Positions 44,482-52,325 of a stretch of 64,000 nt of DNA are shown piece after piece. Below the pieces are notes generated by a model. That model searched no databases. It was not told the DNA's origin and saw only the letters and a program-made list of their open reading frames with translations. A program made the translations under genes and the position numbers. Every line of letters starts with the position of its first letter. Within the stretch, counting starts at the first letter, position 1. The DNA is from Ruegeria_B marisflavi (GTDB lineage: Bacteria > Pseudomonadota > Alphaproteobacteria > Rhodobacterales > Rhodobacteraceae): the NCBI RefSeq assembly GCF_025673445.1, contig NZ_JAOVQN010000022.1:7417-71416 (forward strand), read 5' to 3'.

Positions 44482-45729
44482 TCAGAAGAAATAGCTGGCC
44501 ATGCCAGCTGCAATCATGAGCGCCAGGGTCACCCCAATCCCGAGGTTCAGGACGAATACCAAGGTCGCTGCAAACGCAGACAAGGATGCCGCCAAGAGGT
44601 CGAAACTGGCCCAGACGGGAGACCAGAAAGCCACTGGTCCAAGGCTTAAGAAAGCGACCTCTCCGAAAAGGACATGCATTCCGAACCATAAGGAGAGGTT
44701 CAGGATCACTCCGACCACGGCGGATGTAATTGCTTTGAGTGCGGCCGCGAGTCTGGGGCGACCGGCGACTTGGTCCAGGATGGGTGCCGTCGAAAAGATC
44801 CAAAGGAAACAGGGAATAAACGTTGCCCAAAGCGCGACCACACCGGCGGCCAGGGCCATTGCCGGACCACCGGCCATATAGCCGGCCAGCATTGCAACGA
44901 ACTGCGTTACCAGAATCAATGGCCCGGGTGTGGTCTCTGCCAGACCCAGGGCGTCGATCATCTGTGTGGTCGAAATCCATTGATGATGTTCAACGACTGT
45001 CTGCGTCATATAGGCCAAGACCGCGTAGGCGCCGCCGAATGTGACCACCGCAAGCTTGACGAATAACCAGCCGAGGTCCGCGAGCAGGGTCGGCCCAAGG
45101 AAATGTAGTCCGAAAATGGGGGTAAGCCAGAGCACCAGCCAGGGGATCATCGTTCCGGGCGCCGGGTATTGCCACTTGGATCGGGGAAGGGGAGCATCGG
45201 CCGGTTTGGCACATAGGTATCCCCAGAAGCCAGCGGCGCAGACAATCAGGGGGAACGGCAGGGCAAACGCAAAAATTGCGATAAAGGAGAGACCGGCAAT
45301 CACCCAGGCTGAACGGTTTGTCAGTGTCTTGGAACTGAGTTTGCGCAATGCTTGCACAACGATGGCTATAACCGCGGCCTTGATCCCCAGAAAGCCCGCA
45401 TGAGCCAGCGGTAAATCGCCAAACAAGACATAGAGCGCCACAAGAGCGGAGATCACCAACGCACCGGGTAAGACGAACAAACCTCCCGAGATCAGGCCGC
45501 CTGGCACCCCCCGCAGTCGCCAGCCCGCATAGGTGGCCAACTGCATGGCTTCGGGGCCGGGCAGTAACATGCACAGAGAAAGCGCGCGGAGGAATGTCGT
45601 TTCATCCAGCCAGAGGCGGGTTTCGACCAACTCCCTGTGCATGAGGGCGATCTGGGCCGCTGGCCCGCCAAAGGACAGCAGCCCGATTCTCCCAAAAACC
45701 CGGACAAGTTCCGACCGCGAAGGTGTCAT
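44482..45729 (-). CDS. chrA: Chromate transporter ChrA
   Basis: A 415-residue membrane protein with the two homologous CHR halves, each with the family start FGRIGLLSFGGPAAQIALMH and FVKLAVVTFGGAYAVLAYM. It exports chromate from the cytoplasm. The MLLPGPEAMQLATYAGW and LAETTPGPLILVTQF motifs of long-chain ChrA are present. The start overlaps the chrB stop by four bases (ATGA), so the pair is coupled. Confidence 0.94.
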   Translation of the reverse strand: MTPSRSELVRVFGRIGLLSFGGPAAQIALMHRELVETRLWLDETTFLRALSLCMLLPGPEAMQLATYAGWRLRGVPGGLISGGLFVLPGALVISALVALYVLFGDLPLAHAGFLGIKAAVIAIVVQALRKLSSKTLTNRSAWVIAGLSFIAIFAFALPFPLIVCAAGFWGYLCAKPADAPLPRSKWQYPAPGTMIPWLVLWLTPIFGLHFLGPTLLADLGWLFVKLAVVTFGGAYAVLAYMTQTVVEHHQWISTTQMIDALGLAETTPGPLILVTQFVAMLAGYMAGGPAMALAAGVVALWATFIPCFLWIFSTAPILDQVAGRPRLAAALKAITSAVVGVILNLSLWFGMHVLFGEVAFLSLGPVAFWSPVWASFDLLAASLSAFAATLVFVLNLGIGVTLALMIAAGMASYFF

Positions 45730-46541
45730 GATCTGCGGCCCTCAGGCCAGTCGTGGCCTTCGCCATGCCCATCGCGCGCCCATCGGTAGAGCGCGTCATA
45801 GAGCACCATGCCGGCGGCCAGTTGGTCATGATCGTCGCGGAATTGGCGCGACAAACCAACTGAAATCGCCAGCAGCCCCGCCGCCTGTGGCGCAATCTGA
45901 TGCCGTTCGGTGTCGGCTGCGCGTACAACCACGGACAGCCGGTCAAGCGCCTCGGTTCGCAAACCGAATTCATCAAGCATGGTGTCGAAGGTGCATTTGT
46001 CGTCCCGATGTGACCAGAAGACGTTTTCCACGTCGAAAGGTGTCGCACCGTACCACTCGGCGACGCCCTGGACCTGGTCGGGTGAAACGAAAAGAAACCT
46101 TGCCGAGGGGTCCACGAAACGCCGGATCAGCCAGGGGCATGCAATTCGGTCGATCTTGGGTCGGTGGCGAGTGACCCAGAGCGTGGCACCCTGAACCGAT
46201 GCGGGGATCGCTGTCGCGGGAATGCAGGGGGCGTCCGGGTTCCCGCGCCAGCCATGGTTGCCGCCCTGAAGGTATTCGGCCAGGTGCCCGTCGTTTCGAA
46301 GGCGAGCCACCAATCCTTGGCTAAGCTTGAAGCCCTGTTGACAGATGACGATGCAACGCCGCCCGGCCAGACGCGCGACGAGCCCGTCATAGTCGGTGTG
46401 TGGATGGCGAAAGGCGCCGGGGATCAGGAACGGATCGTCTGCGAAATCCGCGTCGATCGAGATATCCACCAGAACCGGGCAATTCGGTGTGCCGATCAGG
46501 CGTAGCAACTGGGGTACAGTGATTTCATTTGGCGCAGCCAT
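45726..46541 (-). CDS. chrB: ChrB-like chromate resistance protein with rhodanese domain
   Basis: A 271-residue fusion. Residues 1-110 form a rhodanese domain (VLVDISIDADF, Cys67 in ICQQGFKLSQG, LQGGNHGW). The rest is the ChrB C-terminal domain with TRHRPKIDRIACPWLIRRFVDPSARFLFV. ChrB proteins sense chromate and control chrA or assist resistance. No separate DNA-binding HTH is visible here, so a sensory or redox role is more likely than classical regulation. GGAGC precedes the ATG. Confidence 0.88.
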   Translation of the reverse strand: MAAPNEITVPQLLRLIGTPNCPVLVDISIDADFADDPFLIPGAFRHPHTDYDGLVARLAGRRCIVICQQGFKLSQGLVARLRNDGHLAEYLQGGNHGWRGNPDAPCIPATAIPASVQGATLWVTRHRPKIDRIACPWLIRRFVDPSARFLFVSPDQVQGVAEWYGATPFDVENVFWSHRDDKCTFDTMLDEFGLRTEALDRLSVVVRAADTERHQIAPQAAGLLAISVGLSRQFRDDHDQLAAGMVLYDALYRWARDGHGEGHDWPEGRRS

Positions 46542-46681
46542 GGCATGCTCCTCTCGTCAAAGGATACATGCGAAACTTGGGCCGGAGCCTCACGGGGCGT
46601 TCGCAAGCGACCCCATGACCCTATCGCTAGTGCAACAGGGCAGGGGGTGTCAATGCACCAGTCAGGCGTCGCCGCAACAGA

Positions 46682-47113
46682 TCAGGCCCATTCGAGGCGC
46701 TGACCCGTCATGCAGATTGGCAACGTGTCGGCCGGCATCTGGCCAAGTTGCTCGAACAGCGAGATCAGGTCGAACTGATTGTAGGCTTCGACGATCTTGT
46801 TGTCCTTGTACCGGACCATGACCTGACCCGTGACCTCGATTGGCGCTCCGTTGTCGGCCCTTGACGTGTGCACATGCAAGATTGCACTGGCCCAATCGCC
46901 GTTCTCGATAATCTTTGGGATATCCACGCGGATCTCGCCCAGATGATACTTGAAGGCGGAAACAAAATCCCTGAAATCGTCAGCCCCTACCTGCATCTCT
47001 GGGATCAGCCCGTCGGCCATCGTGTCGGCCGCAAAAAACTCATCAATCGCGTCGATATTTCCTTGCTCCCAAACCTGGGAATACCATTCTTTCAACAACT
47101 CGGATTTGTCCAT
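46682..47113 (-). CDS. SnoaL-like/NTF2-fold protein
   Basis: A 143-residue protein with the cone-shaped NTF2/SnoaL pattern: KEWYSQVWEQGNIDAIDEFFAADTMADGL ... DFRDFVSAFKYHLGEIRVDI ... VTGQVMVRYKDNKIVEAYNQFD. Related proteins are ester cyclases or limonene-epoxide-hydrolase-like enzymes, and many are uncharacterised. ATG at 47113 has GGAGG five bases upstream. It follows the tmRNA gene and precedes chrB on the same strand. Confidence 0.8.
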   Translation of the reverse strand: MDKSELLKEWYSQVWEQGNIDAIDEFFAADTMADGLIPEMQVGADDFRDFVSAFKYHLGEIRVDIPKIIENGDWASAILHVHTSRADNGAPIEVTGQVMVRYKDNKIVEAYNQFDLISLFEQLGQMPADTLPICMTGQRLEWA

Positions 47114-47208
47114 CTGATCCTCCATCGCTGTCAGGTACAGCATTGGGGGCAATGGTGAATGAAAGCTGAACAAAAGCGGCACAAGCAGCAAAAAAAGTAC
47201 AAACATAT

Positions 47209-47245
47209 GAAAGGAAAATGCAGGTTTCTGTTGCCAGGTACCTGC
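47209..47245 (-). terminator. Probable terminator of the tmRNA gene
   Basis: On the minus strand GCAGGT pairs with ACCTGC across a 14-base loop and is followed by ATTTTCCTTTC. It sits just after the expected 3' end of the coding piece. Part of the stem could belong to a tmRNA pseudoknot instead. Confidence 0.5.
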
Positions 47246-47527
47246 GAACCCCGCCTTACGCTGCTAGGCGCAAGGGCTTAAGTTTCGGTTTTTCGGACTG
47301 CTTACGCAGCCAGAGCAACCGGAGCACGATTGTCGTTGGCAATTATGCTTTACGGACCGATAACGGTGGTACCCCGCCGAGACAAAGCAAACTCCTTTAG
47401 ACGTCCGTCGATCCTATTTCGGCCCCATTGTCCCCCAACGAGGGTATCTGGTGGAGCCGCCGGGTACCGCCCCCGGGTCCGATCCGCTTATTACGAGCGC
47501 GTTTATGTCCATAGTCCCCGAGGGAAC
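47220..47527 (-). ncRNA. ssrA: Transfer-messenger RNA, permuted two-piece alphaproteobacterial type
   Basis: Read on the minus strand, the acceptor piece comes first and ends GGCTCCACCA at 47449. After a 22-base spacer the coding piece starts GGGGCCG at 47426, which pairs over 7 bp with CGGCTCC of the acceptor end. The tag frame (47340-47302) encodes ANDNRAPVALAA followed by TAA. This order, 3' part before 5' part, is the circular permutation known from Caulobacter and its relatives. tmRNA rescues stalled ribosomes. The outer ends (about 47527 and 47220) are estimated from promoter and hairpin positions. Confidence 0.92.
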
Positions 47528-47533
47528 ACGACG

Positions 47534-47561
47534 AATATAATCGCTTGGTGCGCAAGTGCAA
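47534..47561 (-). promoter_or_regulatory. Promoter of the tmRNA gene
   Basis: On the minus strand TTGCAC (47561-47556) and TATATT (47539-47534) are separated by 16 bases, placing the start near 47527, just upstream of the acceptor piece. Confidence 0.6.
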
Positions 47562-47621
47562 CGGGATCCCGACCTGCCGGGACGGAATTCGTGCTTGCGG
47601 CTTGATCTGAATGGGCCGATG

Positions 47622-48368
47622 TCAGCCGCCCAGGGTTTCACGTGCCGCAGCGCGTGCGGCCATCACGCTGTCCTTGAGTGTCATCGTATAGGTGGTCAGT
47701 TCGACCAGGGCCGCGTCGGCGGCCGCGGCATCGCGGGCCTCGATCGCGTCGGCAATGCGCGTATGCAGCCCCACGATCACCTCGCGCGAGCGGGCGGTGA
47801 AGGTGATCATGTTCATCAGCGGCTGCATGGCCTCGACGGCTCCGGCCAGTTGGTAGGACAGCACCGGGTTTCCGGCGCCATCCACCAATGCCCTGTGAAA
47901 TGTCACGTCCGAGGCGCAAAAAGTTTCGTCGCTCAACCCCGGCTGGCTCTGACGCACGATCTCGGCTCGCATGGTGGCCAGGTGATCCGGCGTGCGTCGC
48001 CGCGCCGACAACGGAGCACAGGCGCGCTCCAGCGCAAAGCGTGCCTCGCAAGCGGTATCGAAACTGACCGCGTTCATCGACAAGAGCAGGGTCGAGGTGG
48101 TGATCTGTTGGGAATAGGCATCCTCGAAGCTGATCCGGTTGACAAAGGCCCCGCCAAACGCACCGCGCTGGGTGCGGATCAGCGATTGCGCCGCCAAGCG
48201 TTTCAGCGCTTCGCGCACGGTGGGGCGTGAGACCTGGAACTGGTCAGCCAGTTCCGCCTCAGACGGCAGGCGCTCGTCCACGATCAACCGGCCTTCGACG
48301 ATGGCATCCTTGATCGCCTGGGCAATCTGAGCCGAGAGATCGGCGGAACTGTTGGGGTCGATTTTCAT
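47622..48368 (-). CDS. GntR/FadR-type transcriptional regulator of the dmdA locus
   Basis: A 248-residue regulator with an N-terminal winged HTH (LSAQIAQAIKDAIVEGRLIVDERLPSEAELADQFQVSRPTVREALKRLAAQSLI) and a helical FadR C-terminal domain with metal-binding-type His residues (SDVTFHRALV, HTRIADAIEARD). In Ruegeria pomeroyi a GntR gene lies directly before dmdA. Here two further genes come between. It is divergent from the DUF2182 gene, and a palindrome typical of this family lies in the shared intergenic region. The effector is unknown. Start at 48368. Confidence 0.9.
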   Translation of the reverse strand: MKIDPNSSADLSAQIAQAIKDAIVEGRLIVDERLPSEAELADQFQVSRPTVREALKRLAAQSLIRTQRGAFGGAFVNRISFEDAYSQQITTSTLLLSMNAVSFDTACEARFALERACAPLSARRRTPDHLATMRAEIVRQSQPGLSDETFCASDVTFHRALVDGAGNPVLSYQLAGAVEAMQPLMNMITFTARSREVIVGLHTRIADAIEARDAAAADAALVELTTYTMTLKDSVMAARAAARETLGG

Positions 48369-48423
48369 GGCACGTTCCTGGGGTCCTGGTTTGGCGGATC
48401 TTCGGGGTTGGAACATTTTATTT

Positions 48424-48457
48424 GTCTGACATTTAAAAGTCTGACATTTAAGTGTCA
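48424..48457. promoter_or_regulatory. Operator candidate between the GntR gene and DUF2182
   Basis: GTCTGACATTTA occurs twice in direct orientation (48424-48435 and 48439-48450). The second copy forms the palindrome TGACATTTAAGTGTCA (48442-48457) with arms TGACA/TGTCA. The size and symmetry fit a FadR-subfamily operator that could control both divergent units. Confidence 0.65.
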
Positions 48458-48494
48458 ACGCGTGAGTCGCATAAGCTGATAGCTGGAGTGCGGA

Positions 48495-49265
48495 ATGAAG
48501 GCCATCGTTGCCGAACGGATCAGGTCGATGACAGGGGGGCACTGGATCCTCCTGTTCGTTCTTATCCTGGGCGCGTGGTCTGCTCTGTTCCTGATGGCAA
48601 TTCCGGCCGAAATGCGGGTTGCGGATGCCGTCTATGGTGCGGATTTCTGGCGCGATCTCTGTACCTTGACACCCGAAGTAGCCGGGTTCGGAAGAATGGT
48701 TTTCATGTGGGCGCTAATGTCCGCTGCGATGATGGCCCCCACTGCCCTGCCTGCGCTGGCCACCTACGAGGATCTGTCCCATACTGCCCCGGGCACGCGG
48801 TTTGGCGCACTGCTTGGGGGGTACCTGCTGGTCTGGCTGGGTTTCTCTGTACTGGCGGCCGGGATGCAATTCGCTCTGTTAAGTGCCGGTTTTCTTGGTG
48901 GATTTGGCGACAGCCGGTCGGCTCTCTTGTCGGCGGGCCTGCTGATTGGCGCTGGCACCTATCAATTTTCGGCGATCAAGGCTGCCTGTCTCAGCAAATG
49001 CCGCCAACCGCTGACCTTTTTCATGCAGCATTGGGACGAGGGACCGTTGCGCAACGGCGCCCGGTTGGGTCTTGTCTGCCTTGGCTGTTGCTGGGCACTG
49101 ATGCTGTTGGCCTTTGTCGGCGGGGTGATGAACCTGGCCTTTATGGGCTTGGCTACGGTGATCATGGTGCTGGAGAAACTCCCCGATATTGGCCGCCATG
49201 TAACACGGCCTTTGGGGTACTGCCTGTTCGTCTGGGCAGGCTGGACCATCTGGATGACGATATAG
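48495..49265 (+). CDS. DUF2182 membrane protein
   Basis: A 256-residue protein with about seven membrane helices. The family core FMWALMSAAMMAPTALPAL is present, plus KAACLSKCRQPLTFFMQHW with a Cys-X3-Cys on a likely loop and a CLGCCWALM segment, so metal binding is often proposed for this family. Function is unproven. It begins 127 bp from the divergent GntR gene, with GGAG before the ATG, and leads into the DUF1326, dmdA and acuI genes. The pair DUF2182/DUF1326 is a recurrent neighbour pair as far as I recall. Confidence 0.85.
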   Translation: MKAIVAERIRSMTGGHWILLFVLILGAWSALFLMAIPAEMRVADAVYGADFWRDLCTLTPEVAGFGRMVFMWALMSAAMMAPTALPALATYEDLSHTAPGTRFGALLGGYLLVWLGFSVLAAGMQFALLSAGFLGGFGDSRSALLSAGLLIGAGTYQFSAIKAACLSKCRQPLTFFMQHWDEGPLRNGARLGLVCLGCCWALMLLAFVGGVMNLAFMGLATVIMVLEKLPDIGRHVTRPLGYCLFVWAGWTIWMTI

Positions 49266-49283
49266 GGAAAAGGGAGATATCAC

Positions 49284-49916
49284 ATGGCTTTGGACGAATT
49301 GGGCACGGTGCCTTGGACGGTCAAGGGAGAGTTGATCCTGAACTGCAACTGCACGGTGTTCTGTCCCTGCGTGATCAGCCTGGGCAAGCATCCCCCGACC
49401 GAGGGGCACTGCCAGACCTGGGGCGGTGTACGGATCGACCAAGGTGCTTATGGCGACATTGATCTAAGCGGGTTGAACATCGGTCTGATGATCGAGATCC
49501 CGGGCATGATGAGCCGTGGCAACTGGAAGGTTGGGTTGTTCATCGACGACCGTTCCACGGATGCGCAATATGACGCGCTGGTCGCGATCTTCTCGGGTGC
49601 GGCCAAGGGGACAACAGGCCTGTTCCAGATCCTCGTCGGTGAAATCCTGGGCCACGAGCGTCAACCGGTGACCTACGAGACCGAGGGAAAGACGCGTCAC
49701 ATCACCGTTGGCCGCAAGATCCAGGGTGTCGTTGCCCCGGTCGCTGGCAAGGATCCCGAAACCGATCTGGTCGTGACCAACACTCAGTACTGGATGGGGC
49801 CGGATGTCACGGTGGCGACAGCGTCCAAGGGCAAGCTGCGCGCCTATGGCCGGGTCTGGGATTTCGATGGGCGCTCCGCCGAAATCTGCCAGATCGATTG
49901 GCACGGCCCGCGCTGA
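49284..49916 (+). CDS. DUF1326 cysteine-rich protein
   Basis: A 210-residue soluble protein without signal peptide. Near the N-terminus is the family's cysteine cluster LNCNCTVFCPCVISLG, followed by a Cys/His pair in GHCQTWGGVRI. This is a likely metal or thiol site. The rest appears to be a beta-rich domain (IEIPGMMSRGNWKVGLFIDD). Function unknown. It starts 18 bp after the DUF2182 stop, with AAGGGAG upstream, so the two are an operon. dmdA follows after 163 bp. Confidence 0.85.
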   Translation: MALDELGTVPWTVKGELILNCNCTVFCPCVISLGKHPPTEGHCQTWGGVRIDQGAYGDIDLSGLNIGLMIEIPGMMSRGNWKVGLFIDDRSTDAQYDALVAIFSGAAKGTTGLFQILVGEILGHERQPVTYETEGKTRHITVGRKIQGVVAPVAGKDPETDLVVTNTQYWMGPDVTVATASKGKLRAYGRVWDFDGRSAEICQIDWHGPR

Positions 49917-50012
49917 CGGGAGGATTGAGCCGATCGAGCGCATTCGCGCCTGACCAAGCTCTGCCTGGCGAACAGACGGCCATCCGTTGAGGGACGCCGT
50001 CGAAGCCTGGCT

Positions 50013-50043
50013 TTGACATAGTCCAAACGGTTCCGACCGTTGG
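50013..50043 (+). promoter_or_regulatory. Possible promoter/operator upstream of dmdA
   Basis: TTGACA (50013-50018) could be a -35 box, but no good -10 follows. Overlapping it downstream is an inverted repeat CCAA-A-CGGT / ACCG-TTGG (50023-50043) with a one-base bulge. It suggests a separately regulated start for dmdA. Confidence 0.4.
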
Positions 50044-50079
50044 TTCACGAAACGAAACTCATGCCGGAGGACGCCTGAT

Positions 50080-51183
50080 ATGGCGATGATTTCTCCCTCG
50101 CGCCGGGTCAGGCGCACTCCCTTTTCCGACGGTGTCGAAGCCGCCGGGGTCAAAGGCTACACTGTTTACAACCGAATGCTGCTGCCGACGGTGTTTGAAA
50201 GCGTCGAGGCGGATTATCACCACCTGAAGAAAGCGGTGCAGGTCTGGGACGTGGCTTGCGAGCGGCAGGTCGAGTTGCGTGGACCTGATGCCGGGCGACT
50301 GATGCAGATGCTGACCCCGCGCGACTTGCGCGGCATGCTACCGGGGCAGTGCTATTACGTGCCGATTGTCGATGAAACCGGCGGCATGTTGAACGATCCG
50401 GTTGCCGTCAAGCTGGCCGAGGACCGCTGGTGGATCTCGATTGCGGACAGCGACCTGCTGCTCTGGGTCAAGGGCATTGCCAACGGTTACCGGCTGGACG
50501 TGCTCGTGGACGAACCGGATGTTTCGCCCCTGGCCGTTCAGGGACCAAAGTCCGATGACCTGATGGCCCTCGTTTTCGGGGATCGGGTGCGCGATGTCCG
50601 CTTCTTCCGGTTTGGCATGTTCAGTTTCGAGGGGCGTGATCTGGCCATTGCGCGGTCGGGTTATTCCAAGCAGGGCGGTTTCGAGATCTATGTCGAAGGT
50701 GGCGACATCGGCATGCCGCTATGGAACGCCTTGATGGCGGCGGGCGAGGATCTGGACGTGCGCGCGGGCTGTCCCAACCTGATCGAGAGGATCGAGGGTG
50801 GTCTTCTGTCCTATGGCAACGACATGACCGACGACAATACCCCGCATGAATGCGGGCTGGGTCGGTTTTGCAACACGCATACCGCGATTGGCTGTATCGG
50901 CCGGGATGCGCTGTTGCGCGTGGCCAAGGAAGGCCCGGTTCAGCAGATCCGCGCCATTGAAATAGCCGGCGATCGCGTCCCGGGATGTGACAGGGTTTGG
51001 CCGTGCTACGCTGATGGCCAGCGGGTGGGTCAGGTGACCTCGGCCGCGTGGTCTCCCGACTTTCAGACAAACGTCGCCATTGGTATGGTTCGGCTTAGCC
51101 ATTGGGCCGAAGGAACTCGGCTGGAAGTGGAAACGCCGGACGGCATGCGCCCGGCAACCGTTCGGGAAAAGTTCTGGGCTTGA
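50080..51183 (+). CDS. dmdA: Dimethylsulfoniopropionate demethylase DmdA
   Basis: A 367-residue GcvT-family, tetrahydrofolate-dependent demethylase that converts DMSP to methylmercaptopropionate. It has the aminomethyltransferase fold (VQVWDVACERQVELRGPDAGRLMQMLTPRD, GGMLNDPVAVKLAEDRWWIS, YSKQGGFEIYVEGG) and closely matches the DmdA N-terminus as I recall it (SRRVRRTPFS-GVEAAGVKGYTVYN). True glycine cleavage T proteins differ in these blocks. acuI follows 101 bp later, the arrangement known from Ruegeria pomeroyi. GGAGG lies upstream of the ATG. Confidence 0.88.
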   Translation: MAMISPSRRVRRTPFSDGVEAAGVKGYTVYNRMLLPTVFESVEADYHHLKKAVQVWDVACERQVELRGPDAGRLMQMLTPRDLRGMLPGQCYYVPIVDETGGMLNDPVAVKLAEDRWWISIADSDLLLWVKGIANGYRLDVLVDEPDVSPLAVQGPKSDDLMALVFGDRVRDVRFFRFGMFSFEGRDLAIARSGYSKQGGFEIYVEGGDIGMPLWNALMAAGEDLDVRAGCPNLIERIEGGLLSYGNDMTDDNTPHECGLGRFCNTHTAIGCIGRDALLRVAKEGPVQQIRAIEIAGDRVPGCDRVWPCYADGQRVGQVTSAAWSPDFQTNVAIGMVRLSHWAEGTRLEVETPDGMRPATVREKFWA

Positions 51184-51284
51184 GCGGGCAGGGTGCGGCA
51201 TTGTCGGCCCCTGTTCGCGCTGCCAAACGAAATATGTGGTTATGAAATCGACGGCCCTGATTTGGGTCGCGGAAGGAGGAAAAG

Positions 51285-52277
51285 ATGTTCAACGCACTGG
51301 TGGTCGAAAAGGACGAAGAAAGCGGCAAGACCCAGGCTGCGGTCAAACAGCTTGGGTTGGATGATCTGCCACAAGCCGAGGTCACGGTCGCGGTCGAGTA
51401 TTCGACGGTCAACTACAAGGACGGTCTGTGCATTGGTCCCGGCGGTGGGCTGGTGCGCAAATATCCTCATATTCCTGGCATCGATCTTGCCGGAACGGTC
51501 GAAACCTCGTCGGATGCCCGGTACAAGCCCGGCGACAAGGTGGTTCTGACCGGTTGGCGCGTGGGCGAGGCCCATTGGGGAGGATACTCCCAAAAGGCTC
51601 GGGTCAAGGCCGACTGGTTGGTGCCGCTGCCAAAGGGGCTGGACACCCGGCAGGCGATGGCCGTGGGGACCGCAGGCTTTACCGCGATGCTGGCCGTCAT
51701 GGCGCTGGAGGATCATGACCTGAAACCCGGACATGGACCGGTTCTGGTGACTGGCGCCGCGGGCGGCGTTGGTTCCGTGGCGACCGCCATTCTTGCCAAC
51801 CTGGGCTACGAAGTGGCGGGTGTAACCGGGCGCCCTGAAACCGCCGACTACCTCAAATCTCTTGGTGCGACCACCATCGTGCCGCGCGAAGAGTTGAACG
51901 AAACGGTCAAGCGCCCGCTCGAGTCGGAAACCTGGGCAGGGTGCGTGGATGCCGTGGGCGGCGCCATGCTCGCGCGGGTTCTGGGCCAGATGAAGTACGG
52001 CGCCTCGGTGGCTGCGGTCGGTCTTGCAGGCGGCGCCGGCCTGCCGGCGACCGTGGTTCCCTTCCTGCTGCGCGGTGTCAACCTTCTGGGTATAGACAGC
52101 GTGATGCAACCCTATCCCAACAGGCTGCGTGCGTGGGAGCGTATCGCCTCGGATCTGCCGATGGACAAGCTGGAGGCGATGATAAAACCGGCCACCCTGG
52201 CAGACCTGCCGCAGCTCGCCGCCGATATCCTGAAGGGCCAGGTCAAGGGCCGTGTCGTTATCGACGTCAACGCCTGA
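51285..52277 (+). CDS. acuI: Acrylyl-CoA reductase (NADPH) AcuI
   Basis: A 330-residue zinc-free medium-chain reductase of the YhdH/AcuI group that reduces acryloyl-CoA to propionyl-CoA, detoxifying the product of DMSP cleavage. Visible are STVNYKDGLCIGPGGG, IPGIDLAGTVE, the nucleotide motif VTGAAGGVGSVATAIL and GIDSVMQPYPNRLRAWERI. AAGGAGG precedes the ATG. It is placed after dmdA, as in other roseobacters, so demethylation and cleavage routes are jointly expressed. A strong terminator follows. Confidence 0.92.
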   Translation: MFNALVVEKDEESGKTQAAVKQLGLDDLPQAEVTVAVEYSTVNYKDGLCIGPGGGLVRKYPHIPGIDLAGTVETSSDARYKPGDKVVLTGWRVGEAHWGGYSQKARVKADWLVPLPKGLDTRQAMAVGTAGFTAMLAVMALEDHDLKPGHGPVLVTGAAGGVGSVATAILANLGYEVAGVTGRPETADYLKSLGATTIVPREELNETVKRPLESETWAGCVDAVGGAMLARVLGQMKYGASVAAVGLAGGAGLPATVVPFLLRGVNLLGIDSVMQPYPNRLRAWERIASDLPMDKLEAMIKPATLADLPQLAADILKGQVKGRVVIDVNA

Positions 52278-52293
52278 TCCGGTCGAGCCCCTT

Positions 52294-52324
52294 GGCCCCC
52301 GGCGGACTGCCGGGGGCCTTCTTT
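52294..52324. terminator. Terminator after acuI
   Basis: Perfect 10-bp stem GGCCCCCGGC/GCCGGGGGCC, loop GGACT, then TTCTTT. It serves acuI and perhaps the convergent VOC gene. Confidence 0.85.
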
Positions 52325-52325
52325 G

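Noticed and set aside
47216..47400. 60-codon + strand frame over the tmRNA coding piece
   Set aside because: The minus strand carries the tmRNA signature (acceptor pairing, tag with stop, CCA end), and the + frame has no features.
48452..49462. 336-codon + strand frame overlapping DUF2182
   Set aside because: It is in another frame of the DUF2182 and DUF1326 genes, which have family motifs and ribosome sites.
50080..51183. Glycine cleavage system T protein
   Set aside because: The fold is shared, but the sequence blocks and the adjacent acuI fit DmdA, and no gcvH or gcvP gene is nearby.
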